The translations under genes and the position numbers were made by a program. Below, piece after piece: positions 10,746-22,800 of a DNA stretch of 64,000 nucleotides (the first letter of the stretch is position 1; each line of letters opens with the position of its first letter). The notes beneath the pieces were generated by a model. It saw only the letters and a program-made list of their open reading frames with translations, had not been told where the DNA came from and made no database searches. Source of the DNA: Todiramphus chloris collaris (taxonomy: Eukaryota > Chordata > Aves > Coraciiformes > Alcedinidae); contig JANVCC010000120.1 in the NCBI GenBank assembly GCA_025345505.1, positions 6,365,651-6,429,650 on the forward strand, in the 5' to 3' direction.

Positions 10746-11420
10746 TGGAGCAGAGCCAGCCTCGCCTCTTGTTTCCCCAATTGGTCTCATTTTGATTTTA
10801 AACAAGAGCAAATCTTTGGAGATGAGATAAGCGAGGCTGGTAAAGCCAGGTCACCGAGGAGCTGGCCCGGGTATATTGTGGGTAAATCACTATGCTACCT
10901 GCTGTGACAGGAGTAATTTATCTCAGGCTGAAAAAACCTGCTTCTTCCCATCCTGAGCAGTGAGGGTCATTCATCACTTTTTGTTATTTTTATAACAGGA
11001 GAGCGAGTGCTCGTTCCCTCCCCCCATCCCCTCCAGCCAGCCCCTGGGGACAAATTAGCTAGTCTGAAAATGGATGAGCTCAGGGGCTATTTTCATTTCT
11101 ATATTTTTAACAGTAACAAACCCTTTCTCTATTCCGCAGCACTCCGTGCAGCAGGGGTGGATGGAGGAAGGCTTTGGAGCCTCTGCCAGGGAGGGGATGT
11201 GGCCTCTGTCTTCTACTACTGACTTGGCAGGTGGCTCCGCTCAGAAGCCCCTTGGTGCCTCTGGATCCACCCCAACGTACAGCGTGAGCCTGGGGGCTCC
11301 TGAGTAGTGTGCATGGTCTGGGGTGGGAAAGCTTTTGGGGATTCTCAGCCTGAAGACCTTTCTGTTAGAAGCAGGAGCTGTCTGCTCTCCTTGGGAGAGT
11401 CAGATACTGCCCCAGACTCA
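10746..11420. other. Non-coding stretch, no gene seen
   Basis: Unique-looking sequence of mixed composition. No domain-bearing frame, no transposon end and no tandem array is visible. Confidence 0.5.
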
Positions 11421-11448
11421 CATCCATCCATCCATCCATCCATCCACC
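11421..11448. repeat. (CATC)n microsatellite
   Basis: Six perfect CATC units (11421-11444) followed by a decayed CACC unit. Confidence 0.95.
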
Positions 11449-12182
11449 CATGTGTCATAGGAACACACAGCTCTCTGCTGTCACGATGCTGAGCTCTGCA
11501 CAACCACATGTGCTGGGTGTATGTGTGTGCACAGACCTCTGCATGTTTTATCTGTGTTGGGTTAGATATATAACCACACGTTCAACAGGTAATTTTTGAG
11601 ATCTACTGGACATATGTAAGCTCATGTCCTGCTGCAGCCCTGCCCGGCTCTGCCATGCTGGGCACTCCTGCTGCGTGATGAGGCTTTAGGGTTCTGCTCT
11701 TTGCTTGCCTTCCTATCTGGATTGTGTGGGCACTGAAGGGCTGCATCCAGACAGCAAGAGAGAACAGACTGGCCAGCAGAGACCTTCGGGATGATATGGA
11801 TGCTACATGATCCCTTCATCACCAGCAGGACATTGCTTCAATTACCCTGCCAATCACACGTCTCTCAGCCTGCCCGTCAACTGTTGTGCAATCAAGGGAT
11901 TCGCTCTGCCAAAAGTGGCAGATATCTCTATCTCCGAGAGGCCTTCTGCATAATTCAGTGCACAAGGAAACAGGCGCTGGGAGTTTGGATCCAGAGCCCC
12001 ATCTCCATGGAAAACTTCGAGCAGGCAGGTGAAGCCTTTGATGTGCAAAGCTACTGTGACCCTGCAGATAGGGAAGGCTTGATTGGTAACGATAGAAATT
12101 ACTTCTGTGTCTCACGTGTTGATCTAGTGAGGTTGTTCAGAAAGGGCAGTGTGGAGAAAGGGATGGTGATTCCTTCAGCTCC
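11449..12182. other. Non-coding stretch ending at a gap; one long open frame
   Basis: On the plus strand one frame stays open from about 11791 into the gap at 12183 (about 130 codons). It includes an ATG at 12008 in CTCCATGG context that would start MENFEQAGEAFDVQSYCDPA. There is an AG after a modest pyrimidine stretch at 11868-11869 and a GTGAAG donor-like site after 12028. The peptide matches nothing I know, and open frames of this length are expected by chance here, so it is not called as a gene. Confidence 0.3.
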
Positions 12183-12192
12183 NNNNNNNNNN
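12183..12192. other. Assembly gap (10 N) flanked by a duplicated 18-mer
   Basis: The sequence left of the gap (12164-12181, TGGTGATTCCTTCAGCTC) recurs right of it (12193-12210) with one mismatch. Either the gap hides a tandem array with this unit or the two contig ends overlap and the gap is artificial. Confidence 0.97.
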
Positions 12193-13304
12193 TGGTGATT
12201 CCTCCAGCTCTCTCCTCTGCTGCCTTCCCCCTGCAGAGGTGGCTTCTGGAGCTGCAGTGCATGCCCTGATGGAGATGCTGCAGGCAGAGGTTGTGTTGCT
12301 GGAAGAAGTTGTTGCTGTGTGATGCTCCTGGTCCCCCCCCCGCTGAAGACCGGAGGGGTAGGTTAGGGTGACTGGCCCCGGCATTGCTTCACAAGCTACA
12401 GTCGGATTCCGGGATCTGGGTGTTTTTAAGATCTCCTGTTGATTGTCCAATACGAAGCCAATCGTACAACTTTGGTTGCCTTGTCTGTGATAAGTGGTGA
12501 TTACTTCTCGTCATTTGTAATGACCCGAGCTCAAGTACAGAGCATTTATAGCCACTGAAGGCTCTTCTGAAAAACTCCAAAGGGGCCAGGTCTTCTGGGA
12601 AAGCAAACTGGCACTGTTCCCTTAGCTTCAGGGAGCACCATTGCTTCGTGTTCACTGTGGCTATGGTTCAGGGCTCCTCCGATAGCCGCGGTAATAGAGT
12701 CATTTGTCTCCCAAAATACTCATTGGTTTCACTGAAGATTTGTGGGTTCTCTTCATTATTAGTATCATTAATTCTTGTTTAGATAGAATTTATGATCCTG
12801 TCCAGTGAAGTTTATCCAAAGTGCTATCTTGAGGATGCACTTAAAGGCTTGTGGGGCGGGACAGTCCAGTGGTTAGTATGCCATGCCCTGTGTGTGACCT
12901 GGCCAGAGCCCCAGGTTCACCTTCCTTTGGGGAAGGTACTTGTGAACACTGGCCTCAGCTGACAGAAAACATGGCATGAGTGTGTGGGTGGGATTTAGTC
13001 TGGCTGAATATCCCTCCAAGTGATCCAGGACTTGCCGAGTATCAGTTTGCTGTCATCTTCTCCTTCCTCTGGGGGTGCTGTGAGAAGCAGTACCATACAG
13101 ATAGTACAGTGGTCAGATGTAATAGAGGCAGAACAGCATCACTGTCTTGGATGATATTTTTTTTTGCCCCTTTTAAACGTGGCTTTTCTCGCTGGAGATC
13201 AGTCACGTTGCTTTCGTAGCAGCTCTTAGTCGAAGAGGGGACCTCTCCCTGCTGGGTGCAGCTGGGGCAGGAGGCTGCAGGCAGCAGGGTCGAGGGCAGG
13301 CAGC
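12193..13304. other. Non-coding stretch, no gene seen
   Basis: No recognisable frame. A stretch near 12855-12935 has a tRNA-like phrase (AGTGGTTAGTATG and, later, AGGTTCACC) but no clover-leaf can be folded from it; it could be an extremely decayed tRNA-derived SINE. Treat it as unassigned. Confidence 0.45.
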
Positions 13305-13371
13305 TGCCTGTGCTCATCTGCATCCTGCCTGTGCTCATCTGCATCCTGCCTGTGCTCGTCTGCATCCTGCC
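13305..13371. repeat. 21-bp tandem repeat, three copies
   Basis: Units at 13305-13325, 13326-13346 and 13347-13367 (starting TGCCTGTGCTCATCTGCATC), with a single A-to-G change in the third and a partial fourth. The unit is a multiple of three, so plus-strand frames show a 7-residue repeat such as ILPVLIC, which is an artefact of the DNA repeat. Confidence 0.95.
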
Positions 13372-16304
13372 TTGCCGACGGCCGGCACCTCTGCCGCACG
13401 GAGCTGGGGTCTGGCGGAGGTGGGGAACTGGATGCAGCTCTTGTCTTTGCTGGGATGGCAGTGCTGGAGGATGAGGATTCAGAGGCCAGTGCTGCCTGCA
13501 GTCGTGTGGAGTTAGCTCTATTGCTGGGAACCTTCCTGACGGGTTATTTCTTTAAATGCACTCTTCCACTTAAACTCTTCGTTATCAGCCCTGCTTGCTG
13601 GGACCGACAGCTGCCAACAGACACCAAGGGATTCCAGACAGCTTTGCAGACTCGCTTTGAGCGCCTCGGGCAAAGCCTGACACGCACACAACATGACAAT
13701 AACCTGTTCTGTTCACTCGCAGACTCACACCCTTCCTCTTCCCTGGGATGGGGAGTGCTGGGGGAGCCTCGGGTCAAGCAGGTAGAGGTGGTCACGTGCT
13801 GCGGGTACTGGGATTCGATACGGGCCTGTGTTTTTATTCCAGAGGTGGGAATTTGTTAGAGGATCTTGTGGACCCTGATTTGGGAAAGTCACTTATTGCA
13901 CAAAGCATGGCTCTGTCTGTGCCAGTCGAAAGGAAACAAACCTGATGTGATCTCGCTTTATGATGTCTGTCTCTGTCACTGGTGAGCCATCCTCTATGAT
14001 AAAGAGATCAAGTGTGAAAAGTCCTGGGGACCACAGGAGCCTCACGCTGCCAGGCAGCTCGGAGGAGGGAGGCCCTGAAAGATGGCACTTCTTTGTGGCC
14101 CAGCTTCTTGTTCAGCTGCGTGCAGCGCTGAACCCAAAGTTCCCCGGTTCTTCTTGGGCCTCCCGGGGATGCAGGAAGGCAAATCATCTCTGTCTCTCCT
14201 CCTGCTGCATCCTCAGCCCGTGAACAGAGCTCCCCAGGCTATGGTTGTGCAGTGCTTGCCTGGAGCTCACCAAGGTTCTTGGAACTGCTTTGTGGCGCTG
14301 AGATTGTTAAAATGTGCTGGTCGGGTTTATCCTTCCTAATCCTGCATTATTCAAATGGGCTGCTCTGTCTTTCACGTTAAACAAACAGACAAAGAAAAAG
14401 CCTTAGGAAGCAAAGTTCTGATTTGCTGATTAGACCCAGCCCTGCTGGAATCTCATCCTAAAATCCATCCGAGTGCCTCCGGTAGGCTCCCCTGGAGAAC
14501 TGCATTATTTTGAGACTTGAAGGGCTGGCTTGGAAAAACACTTACGTTGAAGTACAGATTGGAATGGCCTGCAAAAAGACAAGCACAGGTCAGCTGTCTG
14601 AGGCATAACTTTGCTCTGTTAAAAGGTTGTAAAAGACACTGTCAAGAGTGTGAGTGGAGGGAAGAAAAAAGAGTGTATATGCTGGGATGTGTTTTCTGCT
14701 CTCTGTTTATTAGCAGGTAAAACAGTGATCCATTTCTGGCACTTGCTAGTGTTTAGCCAGGAATAAAAAAGTGATATCACCTGGAAATAAAAAAGTTCAG
14801 GATCTAAAAAGGTCTCTGCTTTCCACACAACCTGAAGAATGTGGAAAAGGCATCAACATCTGGACAGATGGTCCTTTCTCCCTGGTCCTGCAAATGTGTC
14901 TGCACTGGGAGAGGGGTGCAGGGTAGAACTTAGACGTAAACTCCTCAACTCCTTTGCATACTTTGCTATCTTCTAAAGTGGGTCTCGCTTCCTCTTAATC
15001 TACCCAGGGAGTTCCTAGTGCTTTTTGCAAGCCCTGGGTTACAAGACCTTCCAACATTGAGAACAGGAATCCTCCTTTGACCGCTCCCCTCCTGCTGGAC
15101 CAGGAGCTGGAGAGTTCAGGTCAAATTCCCCCGTGTGCCTGCTCCTTCTCTGCCTCTGGGGCTTCTGGAGTAAGGTGAGGTGAAGGCTGTTTCTTGGTCC
15201 TCTGCCCTACCTCACTTAACACATGGTGTGTTTATTGTCTTCTATTTCCAAGCCTGGTTATAGCCCTTCTATTCCGGGCTGTCATTTCATGATTAGTTTG
15301 CCTCTTAGTCCCAGCAACTAGGTCTGCAGTGCACACATTTTTAGTTGTGTAAACAAGAAGGTCTCCTTATTTCTTTCAGTTTTCTCTTCCCTCTCGTCAG
15401 TGAAAGATATGTCCCAATATTAGGTCCTATGAGAGATTAATAAGAGCTGTTACACCCGGGGGAGACTGTTCACTTCTGCTGTGTCCTGTCCAGTTTAAAA
15501 TGATCCCTTTCCAGTTTCTCATCAGGCACCACCTAATGCATATGCATCCCTGCTAGGAGGTTTTGCCTGATGCTCAGCTTAATATATTCTGTGCACAGTT
15601 TTTTCCCCATTATTCCTAGTTAAACTCTCTTGGATCACCCAGAACATGAGGAATGTGCAGCAGCTTCCCCCAGCACAGCATAATTAGCTACTTCAAAAAC
15701 TACCTGCAAAGAGTGATGCCCTCATTATGCCGAGCAGAGGAGATTTTGGTGGGGCGAGATGTCTCCAGGAAGAAGATGCATTTCACTTCTGAGAAAGAAC
15801 AAGAGGCAGCCGTTGCCCTCCTGCAGTTCTCTTTATCACCGACTGCCTTGGGAGCTTGAAGGCACATGGCAGTGCCCATGATGAAAGCAAACACCTTCCA
15901 ACATCCATTAGTTTATGGTGATTAAAATAGTGTCTTGTGGTTCATAGGCTGTGCTGTTCCCAAAAAAGTGACTGCAAATGTTTAAAAGAGCTGTCCTTGC
16001 TGTGCTGGGGTGTTTTGCTAGGAGTCCCCCAGAAGGCATGTGTGGGCACCAGTTCACCCAGCCTCGCTGCTACGGCAGTGCAAGTAACCCATCAATCACA
16101 CTGGCCCTGGCTGGAATCCTCCCCCGTCCTGCTTAAAAGAAATCTGGTTGATCAGTTGTTCCTTCACAGAGTCCCTGCTGGAGCAGGGAGCCAAAAGCAG
16201 CTCAGGCTTGGATGGAGAGCTGACCCCTTCATCGAGAGATGGCCAAGAAGTTTCTAGTGTGTGCCCATCTAATAACAATAACAGTGCCTCTGCAGCGTTT
16301 CTCA
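13372..16304. other. Non-coding stretch, no gene seen
   Basis: Nearly 3 kb without a supportable gene. A faint MIR-like phrase occurs near 13875-13930 (TTGGGAAAGTCACTTA). A perfect 12-bp palindrome ATGCATATGCAT lies at 15536-15547. 14340-14400 and 15280-15420 are AT-leaning and unremarkable. Confidence 0.5.
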
Positions 16305-16418
16305 TCTAGGATCTCTGAGTCCTTTGCAAACAAAAAATAAATAAGCTTACTGTCAACTCTCTAGGGTAGGTATTATGATACTTAACAGATGTGTAAACAG
16401 ACACAGAGAGCTCAAGTT
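16305..16418 (-). mobile_element. MIR-like SINE remnant, copy 1
   Basis: Read on the plus strand this matches the reverse complement of the MIR core and tail: a CCTTTGCAAAC block, then AGGGTAGGTATTATGATAC, then ACAGATGTGTAAACAGACAC and AGAGAGCTCAAG. The consensus counterparts are GCTTTACAAAC, GAGGTAGGTATTATTATCC and ACAGATGAGGAAACTGAGGC. MIR-like elements (including an amniote-wide form) are ancient tRNA-derived SINEs, so strong divergence is expected. No coding capacity. Confidence 0.75.
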
Positions 16419-16424
16419 TTTCAT

Positions 16425-16600
16425 GTTCAAAGCACTCTGCAAATACTACCTAATTAATCCTCTCCCTGGCCCCGTGAGGTTGGTATTGGTCCCCTTCAAG
16501 GGCAGAGCAAAGTCACTGGTAGGACTGAGTCCTGCAAGTCTGGAGCACTAAATAACAGGGTGTTCACTGCCCCCAGCTTCACACAGCTGGTGTAACTCCG
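16425..16600 (-). mobile_element. MIR-like SINE remnant, copy 2
   Basis: Immediately after the first copy and in the same orientation. TCAAAGCACTCTGCAAATAC, TTAATCCTCTCCC, CCCGTGAGGTTGGTATTGG and CCCC follow the MIR reverse-complement order (GCGCTTTACA, TTAATCCTCACA, CTATGAGGTAGGTA). A later CTTCACACAGCTGG matches the CACACAGCTAG box; the part between is poorly conserved. Two partial copies side by side suggest independent insertions or an old duplication. Confidence 0.7.
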
Positions 16601-16620
16601 CTCCTGTCTCTGGGCTCTCT

Positions 16621-19600
16621 TTAAAGTCAAAGGAAGAAGAGTTCAGAACTAAGCTGGGCTTCTGCTGGACTTAATTAGTTTAATTTAAGCCTGTTCATAG
16701 CCCTATCAGTCTTTTTCTTTGAAGCTTCTTAAAAGCCCAGACTTGGGGTCTGGACTAGTTTTCAAGAAGTCTCGGAGTGAGGAAATGATCACGGCAGCTC
16801 TGATTCCTGAGCAGGAGCCAGGGCAGGCACTGGCAATCAATCAATCTCTGGATTAATACCAAGAGGGGAGGGCCTCTCCTGTTGATGTCGAGTGTGGTGG
16901 CCTGGTTCTTTCTGCCCGTGATTCTTTGTGTCACCTCCTCTAAAGACAATCCCCATGCAGGACACAAAAAACATCCTCCGGGACGTTTTTATGCTAGTCT
17001 AGTATTTGAGTAAGAGCTTCGTGTTGAGCGTTAGTCACAAATGGTTCGTTCTCTTCCATTCTGTGGTCGGGGGAAAACAGCTCAGCCTCCGTGATCTACA
17101 TGGGATGATGCTGATTCCTGGGACTTAGCTGTTAGTGCTGCTGAGGTATTTCTGGTGGCAGCTGGTATTAGCCAGCACTGCCAACCCTGCATGTGTCATG
17201 GGCATGAGATCCCTGGCACTTGAGAAGTTCACAGGCAAATGGAGTATTTCTCTGCCCGACGGTTCCTGTGAGCTTTGGAGCTCACGCTACAGGTTGCTGT
17301 GAACACGAGTTCTGACTGCTTGGTATCCGGCAATTACCGTCAGTGAGTTGCTGCTTACTCATCTGGGGATTCAGGGCTCTGATTCCTAACTTGTTATGAC
17401 GGCTATTTTTGGCCAACTTGAATCACTTGTTCCGGGCGTTAAGAAGTAAGTTTCATAGCTTTAAGCTGCGTGTTTCTGCAGTGTGTTAGAGTTCCGAAGG
17501 TCTGAAAAACCCCGGATGAGATCAGGCTCGGGACCAAGGGCTACCTCCAGGTACAGCCTGGGCGAGCGCGTGTGTCCCGGCGGAAGCGCGCACACAGGCT
17601 GCCACGTGAAACGGGGTCAGGAGATGCTGCAGCCTGGTCTCCCGAGGTGACAAACCAGCATCCCTCTGCTGAAGTCAGCCGAGCTGTGCAGATTTACGGC
17701 CGTGGATGGTCTGATCCCAGGAGGCTTAAAAACACAGATCCAGGAGAGCACTGGAACATTTTATTAGCCTTTAACAAGACAGAGTTATATCAAGTTTGTT
17801 CAGTATTAATTATACTTTCTGCAGTGTTCTACCTACACCATCAATTATTAATTAATCTCACTCTACATTTTTAGCTGTTACCTGTCCCCAATCACCTTGC
17901 TGCTATAACTTTCTGGTTTTGTGCCAGCGTGTGTTACTTGGACCAGTTAAAGACATCAGTGTGAATGTAATTACCTCTTCATTGCTTCTGTCGTTTTGAA
18001 ACCCCCCACGTAGATTACGTTAGACATACTTGGAGGAGGAAAGGTAAATATATTTTCCTCCTGCAAGTAGTTCTGCTTTTTCCATGCCAACAGCTCTGTC
18101 CTCCTGCCGAGACAGGAGAGTGACCCTGGTGTCACACTGACATGAACGCTGTTAGGTGGTGAGCTGGATGCCACGAACTGGCTCCCAAGCAGCCACCGTG
18201 TAGCTGTGTTAGCCCACAGTGAGCTCTTACTGGAAAAGCTCTTCCGCAAGCAGCGCTGCTGGGCTGGGTCAGAGCTGCTGGCGTCCAGAGACAGGGACCC
18301 ACGGCTGCTGCTCCCGGGAGCTCCGGGGACAACCTTTTGCCATTTCTGGTCTTTGACATTTGTTTCTTCAGTCTTTGGCTCCGATTAAATCAATGGTCTA
18401 GAGATGTAGTGTTTTCATCAGGGGATTGCTGCCTGGGCGGGCTCTCCTTTGCCTGCCGTGGTTTGAAGCGGTCGCTTTCTCAAGGATACGGATGTGACGA
18501 TGTCAAAATGAGAGAGCAAGGGGGACGGAAGCTCCTTGGTCCCTGTATTAAGGATTCAAGTTTATCCTGTTTCTATACTAAGTTCCTTTTGCCTCTTCAT
18601 CGCAATTATCACATCAAGATGTTGCCACAAGCCTTCTCTCAAAGCTGCCCAGGGAAAAAAAAAGCCCACAGCTTCTTATTTGTGCGTGTTAAACCTTCCC
18701 ACCCCAGCGTGCTGCTTGCAGCTGTGGCTGCCTTTGTGTGCTCAGGCATGTCCAGAGCTGCAGGTTTCCAGGCACGAGATAAAACCCTGCCAAGCCAGGG
18801 GACTTTTCAGCCAAGCCTGCCTTTCTGCTGCATCCCAATGGTTGCTTCCCTACCGCTCAGCTACTTGTTGTTTGCGTCGAGGAGCAAATGTCTTCACAGC
18901 TGGCTGTGGTGGCCAGTGCTGGGGAAGGAGACAGGTACAGAGAGGCTGAAGTTCCCCCAGCTCTGCAGGCTCGGCTGTGTTTGTCCGACGGGGTTTGCGT
19001 CCCTGCCTCGCAGCGCCTGGTGAGCTGCGGGTCGCAGAGCCAGCTCTTCATCCTCGGCGAGCTTTGCCAAGGTCAGCGCCTGGGCTGTGGTACCAACTCC
19101 TTTCTCTGTTCCCTCCTGAGAAACGTGAAGGGCTCTGGCTGGAGGTAATCAACTGGCTGCTGGCTTGTGTCAGTAGGCGTGGGTGAGGGGAGGAGCGCGT
19201 TTCTCAGGATACAGCTGCGAGAGGAGAGTGTTTTTCTTGGAAAGGAGAAGTGGGAAGGGGTGCTGAGATAACTCAGGGCGCTACTGTCACAAAAGCAGTC
19301 ATACATCCATAGCCCGGGGTCTGTGTTTTAACTCTGGAGTAATTATGTTCCTCAGACAGGGCAGATATTTGGGGAACTCGCTTTTTTCTTCTTGGATGCT
19401 CATCCTTCATTCACCCAGGCAAGATATTTGTATGAGCAAAATTGCATATCTGTTAAAAAGTTGAGTACCTTGACACAAGTCCCTGAACTGAAGGATCAGA
19501 AGCATCCACTCCAGCAGATTAAACATTTCCAGTGTTTTGGAGTAGTCACCGTGCAGCAGAAAGGAGGAAGAGCCATTAATTGAGCATAACAGGAAATATT

Positions 19601-19734
19601 TTGGAGCAGATTACCAAAGGAACTCTACAGCCATACAAGACAGAGCTACCCCAGGTTTTAGGTCTGAATATGCAAGAGCAAACCTCTGCTTCCCTCTTCC
19701 TGCAGAAGAGAGATGCCAGTGCAGGAAGGGCAGA
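16621..19734. other. Non-coding stretch, no gene seen
   Basis: Contains an AT-rich TAAT-dense segment at 17785-17880 (TATTAATTATAC, CAATTATTAATTAATC). It also holds the longest open frame of the window (about 18337-19023, 228 codons, plus strand). That frame has a good acceptor at 18369-18371 and a possible CAG|GTACAG donor after 18934, but its C/W/S/P-rich peptide contains an A9-run-encoded lysine cluster and no domain. I regard it as a chance frame. Confidence 0.5.
17785..17880. promoter_or_regulatory. AT-rich TAAT-dense segment, possible enhancer
   Basis: Several overlapping homeodomain cores (TAAT/ATTA) lie within about 95 bp. The texture is like that of conserved non-coding elements near developmental genes. 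Conservation cannot be seen from one sequence; only an alignment could support this. Confidence 0.2.
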
Positions 19735-19818
19735 GTGAAGGCTGTACTGGTGTCCAGAGCTCTCCTAGTGCCTACCGTGAAGGCTGTACTGGTGTCCAGA
19801 GCTCTCCTAGTGCCTACC
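19735..19818. repeat. Perfect 42-bp tandem duplication
   Basis: 19735-19776 and 19777-19818 are identical over all 42 bp (starting GTGAAGGCTGTACTGGTGTC). Perfect identity implies a recent event. The unit is a multiple of three, so the frames crossing it show a repeated 14-residue block on both strands. None is supported as coding. Confidence 0.97.
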
Positions 19819-22800
19819 ATGAGCCAGTCCATGGGCTGTCAGGGTTTGCAGTCAGCACAGAGGAGTAAAAGGCTGTCGTGTGCAGGTGGGATGCAGGGAA
19901 ATCTCCAGAGCTCTGCCTCCTGAGATTGGCTGCTGGTCAGCAGTGCCCCTGCAGCTACAGACTCTAGCTGAGAGCAGCTACGTGTGCCCGAGTGAGCACG
20001 TGAGAGACCTTGGAGCCACGGCCAGCCTCTTCCATAGCTGCCATGGAAGAGAAAAGCTCTGCACAGGGGGAGCTCAGAGCGCTCTTTGGCCAAGCAATCA
20101 AGCGGTGCCAGGGCATCGATCTCCCAGCCTGCTGGGCAGCAGCTGCTTTACCCACTTTGGAGTCAGAGGCCTTTCCTGGCTGTCTGGAGAAGGGCTGGCT
20201 GGCCGGCTCTCCATCGCTGCAGGCGGGCAGTGGTAACCGCTAAGCTGTGGGGAGGGCTGCAGCTTTCCCTGCTCACCACAAGAACAAGGCTGAGAAGGGG
20301 ATTTGTTGCCCGGAGAGATAAAAATTCAACTTGTTTGGCAGAAATGGGACTAGTTTCCTGCAAAAATGCCATTCCCTCCGAGCGGAAGAGGACAAACTCT
20401 GAAGGCAGGTGACTGGAAGCGTGACAGCTGCAGGTAAACACAGCGTTCCACGAGTAAATTCCCCAGCTGAAATCCAGCCAGAGCAAATGCAAGATGTCAA
20501 ACAGCTAGTCAGGGGGAAAATCTGGGAATATCCAGTCTAACAATTAACTGCAATTAGCGTGGCCCATCAAGACCCCCCGCCGGGCTCATCCGGATGGGTT
20601 CACAGGAGTCAGGCTGTCAGTCCCGAGTCCCCAGCCCTTGCTGCCTGCAGTCAGGTGCTGGCAGGGAAGCTGGGGGTAGAAAGGCAAACTAAAATGCATA
20701 AAAAATTCAAAATGTAGGGAGTTAGATCTCGGCTGGCACAAATCAATACAGCATTTTTTTGACATGAGTGGAATTATACCTTCTACTGAATAAAGTCTGC
20801 CCTGCTATTTTTGCAGTGGGTTTTGATTGCTGATTTGCCATTGGAGTTTAGGTGCTGCTGCTGTGTTCAGTCTGTTGTGGGAGCTGGATTCTAGACTGGG
20901 AATAGAGCTTAGCAGGAACTTTTCTTCAGAGTGACGCTGTTCTGTTTTCCCTCAGAATTTGCCAATTTGTCACATTTGTTTGCAGAAACAGTGTGATTTG
21001 GATTCTGGAAGAATCAAGGAGGCTATGGGATGCAGTCTGCTTGGTAGTTTTATCCTACCTAGATCTGCTTTGGAGCTGGAGCGCCTGCCCAGCAACTCGA
21101 GTTGCTAAAAGCCTGGAAGTGCGTCAGTTCTGGCTCCCAGCTCTGCTGTCCCATATGGTGCTCCTCAGGATGGCAGTGCCTGCTCCATTTCACACAGAAG
21201 CAAAAACATTTTCTCTGCTAAATGCGATAGTCGTTCTCCATCCAGCTCTAATGTGAATTCCTTCGTGCTCTATAGGGTTCTTCCTGCTGGTTATTGTGCA
21301 GCTCCAGCTCAGCAGTGCTCAGTGCAGCTGAAGCTTTTATGTGCTCAAGAGATGTGTTAAATAGTCATGTTGAACTAAGTGACCAGATCGGAGAAGCCTG
21401 TGAGAACACAAGGATGCTCAGTGCTGGTTTGAATTCTGCCAAGCGTGCGTCTCCATGTGCCACATATCAAAACACTTCTTCCAAAATCCTTTGGAGTCTT
21501 TTCTTCTCGCAGGCATGAAATGCCCAGAGCTGGGGACTTCCCAGAGAAAGGACATTCCCACCCATCTTCGGTGCTTGTCATGTTTACCGTGGAACATCCC
21601 TTAAGTCCCAGCAGCTGCTCTGCTGTCTGTATTTATTTTTTTCTTCTCCTGTTAGGATTTAAATTGGGAGGCCATGGGGCACTTCTGCAAATGTGAAATG
21701 GTACAGAGGCTTGGAGAATAAGGACAAACTTGGATGTTCACTTTCCCCTGCTCAGAGCTTTAAATTGGCAAAGGCTGGCCACTGCCTGCCTGGTTCCTCG
21801 TGCTAACGATTGCACTCTTATTTCAGAAAGATCCAAGGGAAACGACTTAAAAGCAAGGAGAGAAAAAATACCTTTTACTGAAGCACTAGCGGGCAGTATG
21901 GATCTGTTATCCTCTAAAGACATCCACGTAAACTGATGTAATTTGGACAGGTACATTCTGTGCCTCTGATGCTTTCACTGGGCTTAACTGCTGAGTTTGA
22001 TGGTAAAACCATGTGACAATGCATATGTTAAAACCGATTAAGAATTTAGTTAAGATTTACTGCCATCCAGCAAACAAAATGAGGAAGGAAGAGTGGGGAA
22101 TTGCTCCGTGCAGCCTCGCGAAGCGCTGCTGATACGTAGCAGCGTTGGGAACTGTGGGCTGGAAAATGACAGTGGGACCTCCTGGGCTTACTGTCCCTCC
22201 TGGCTGAAGTGGTTGTTAATAGTAAAGTGAGCTTGAAAGTAACCCTTGACAGAGCCATGAGGCTTTATTCAAAACCTGTAAGGAAAATGGGAAAATTGCA
22301 TTTGAGGCTCCAGGTATTAAGAGGACGAGACAACCTTAGGTCCCTGAGAACAGAGCAGAAAGATTGAGAGATGCAGATTTTCAAACTCGGCTCTAAAATA
22401 ATAACCTTTTTATCTCTAGTCAAGCTTACTTCTGCTCTGACCCTGACAGCTGTAAATCTCAGAGCTGGTTCTGAAGAGATGGGAACAATGAGGATAATTG
22501 CCCTGTAATTCAGAGAGCCTTGGTGGGATGGAGGTATGCCAGTGCTTGAGAGCAAGGAACCACTCCTGTCAGTCCAGGGGGAAGCAACAGCTCTGTTTGT
22601 TATTGAAGCTGAGTGGCAGCCCTGCTTGAACTTCCTTGTCAAAACTTAGATATGTGAACCAATACACGAGCCTTCAATTAAAAATCATATTCTAATAAGT
22701 AATAGCAAAGTGGGAGTTCGGACGGCTCGGTTTCAGCACTGGATTTTCCTGAATGTGCTTTGAACCTTTTCCTTTCTTACGGTTTTGGGTGAGGGGTCTT

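Noticed and set aside
12855-12935. Possible tRNA gene (AGTGGTTAG and GGTTCA words)
   Set aside because: No acceptor stem or anticodon arm can be paired; at most a decayed tRNA-derived SINE trace.
13870-13930. Possible further MIR fragment
   Set aside because: Only one box (GGGAAAGTCACTTA) matches; order of other boxes is absent.
18337-19023. Longest open frame (228 codons, plus), with a good acceptor inside and a possible donor after 18934
   Set aside because: No domain, residues rich in C, W, S and P, a lysine cluster created by an A9 run, and no ATG at the nominal start (TTG). Length is only slightly above chance for 64 kb of about 50% GC.
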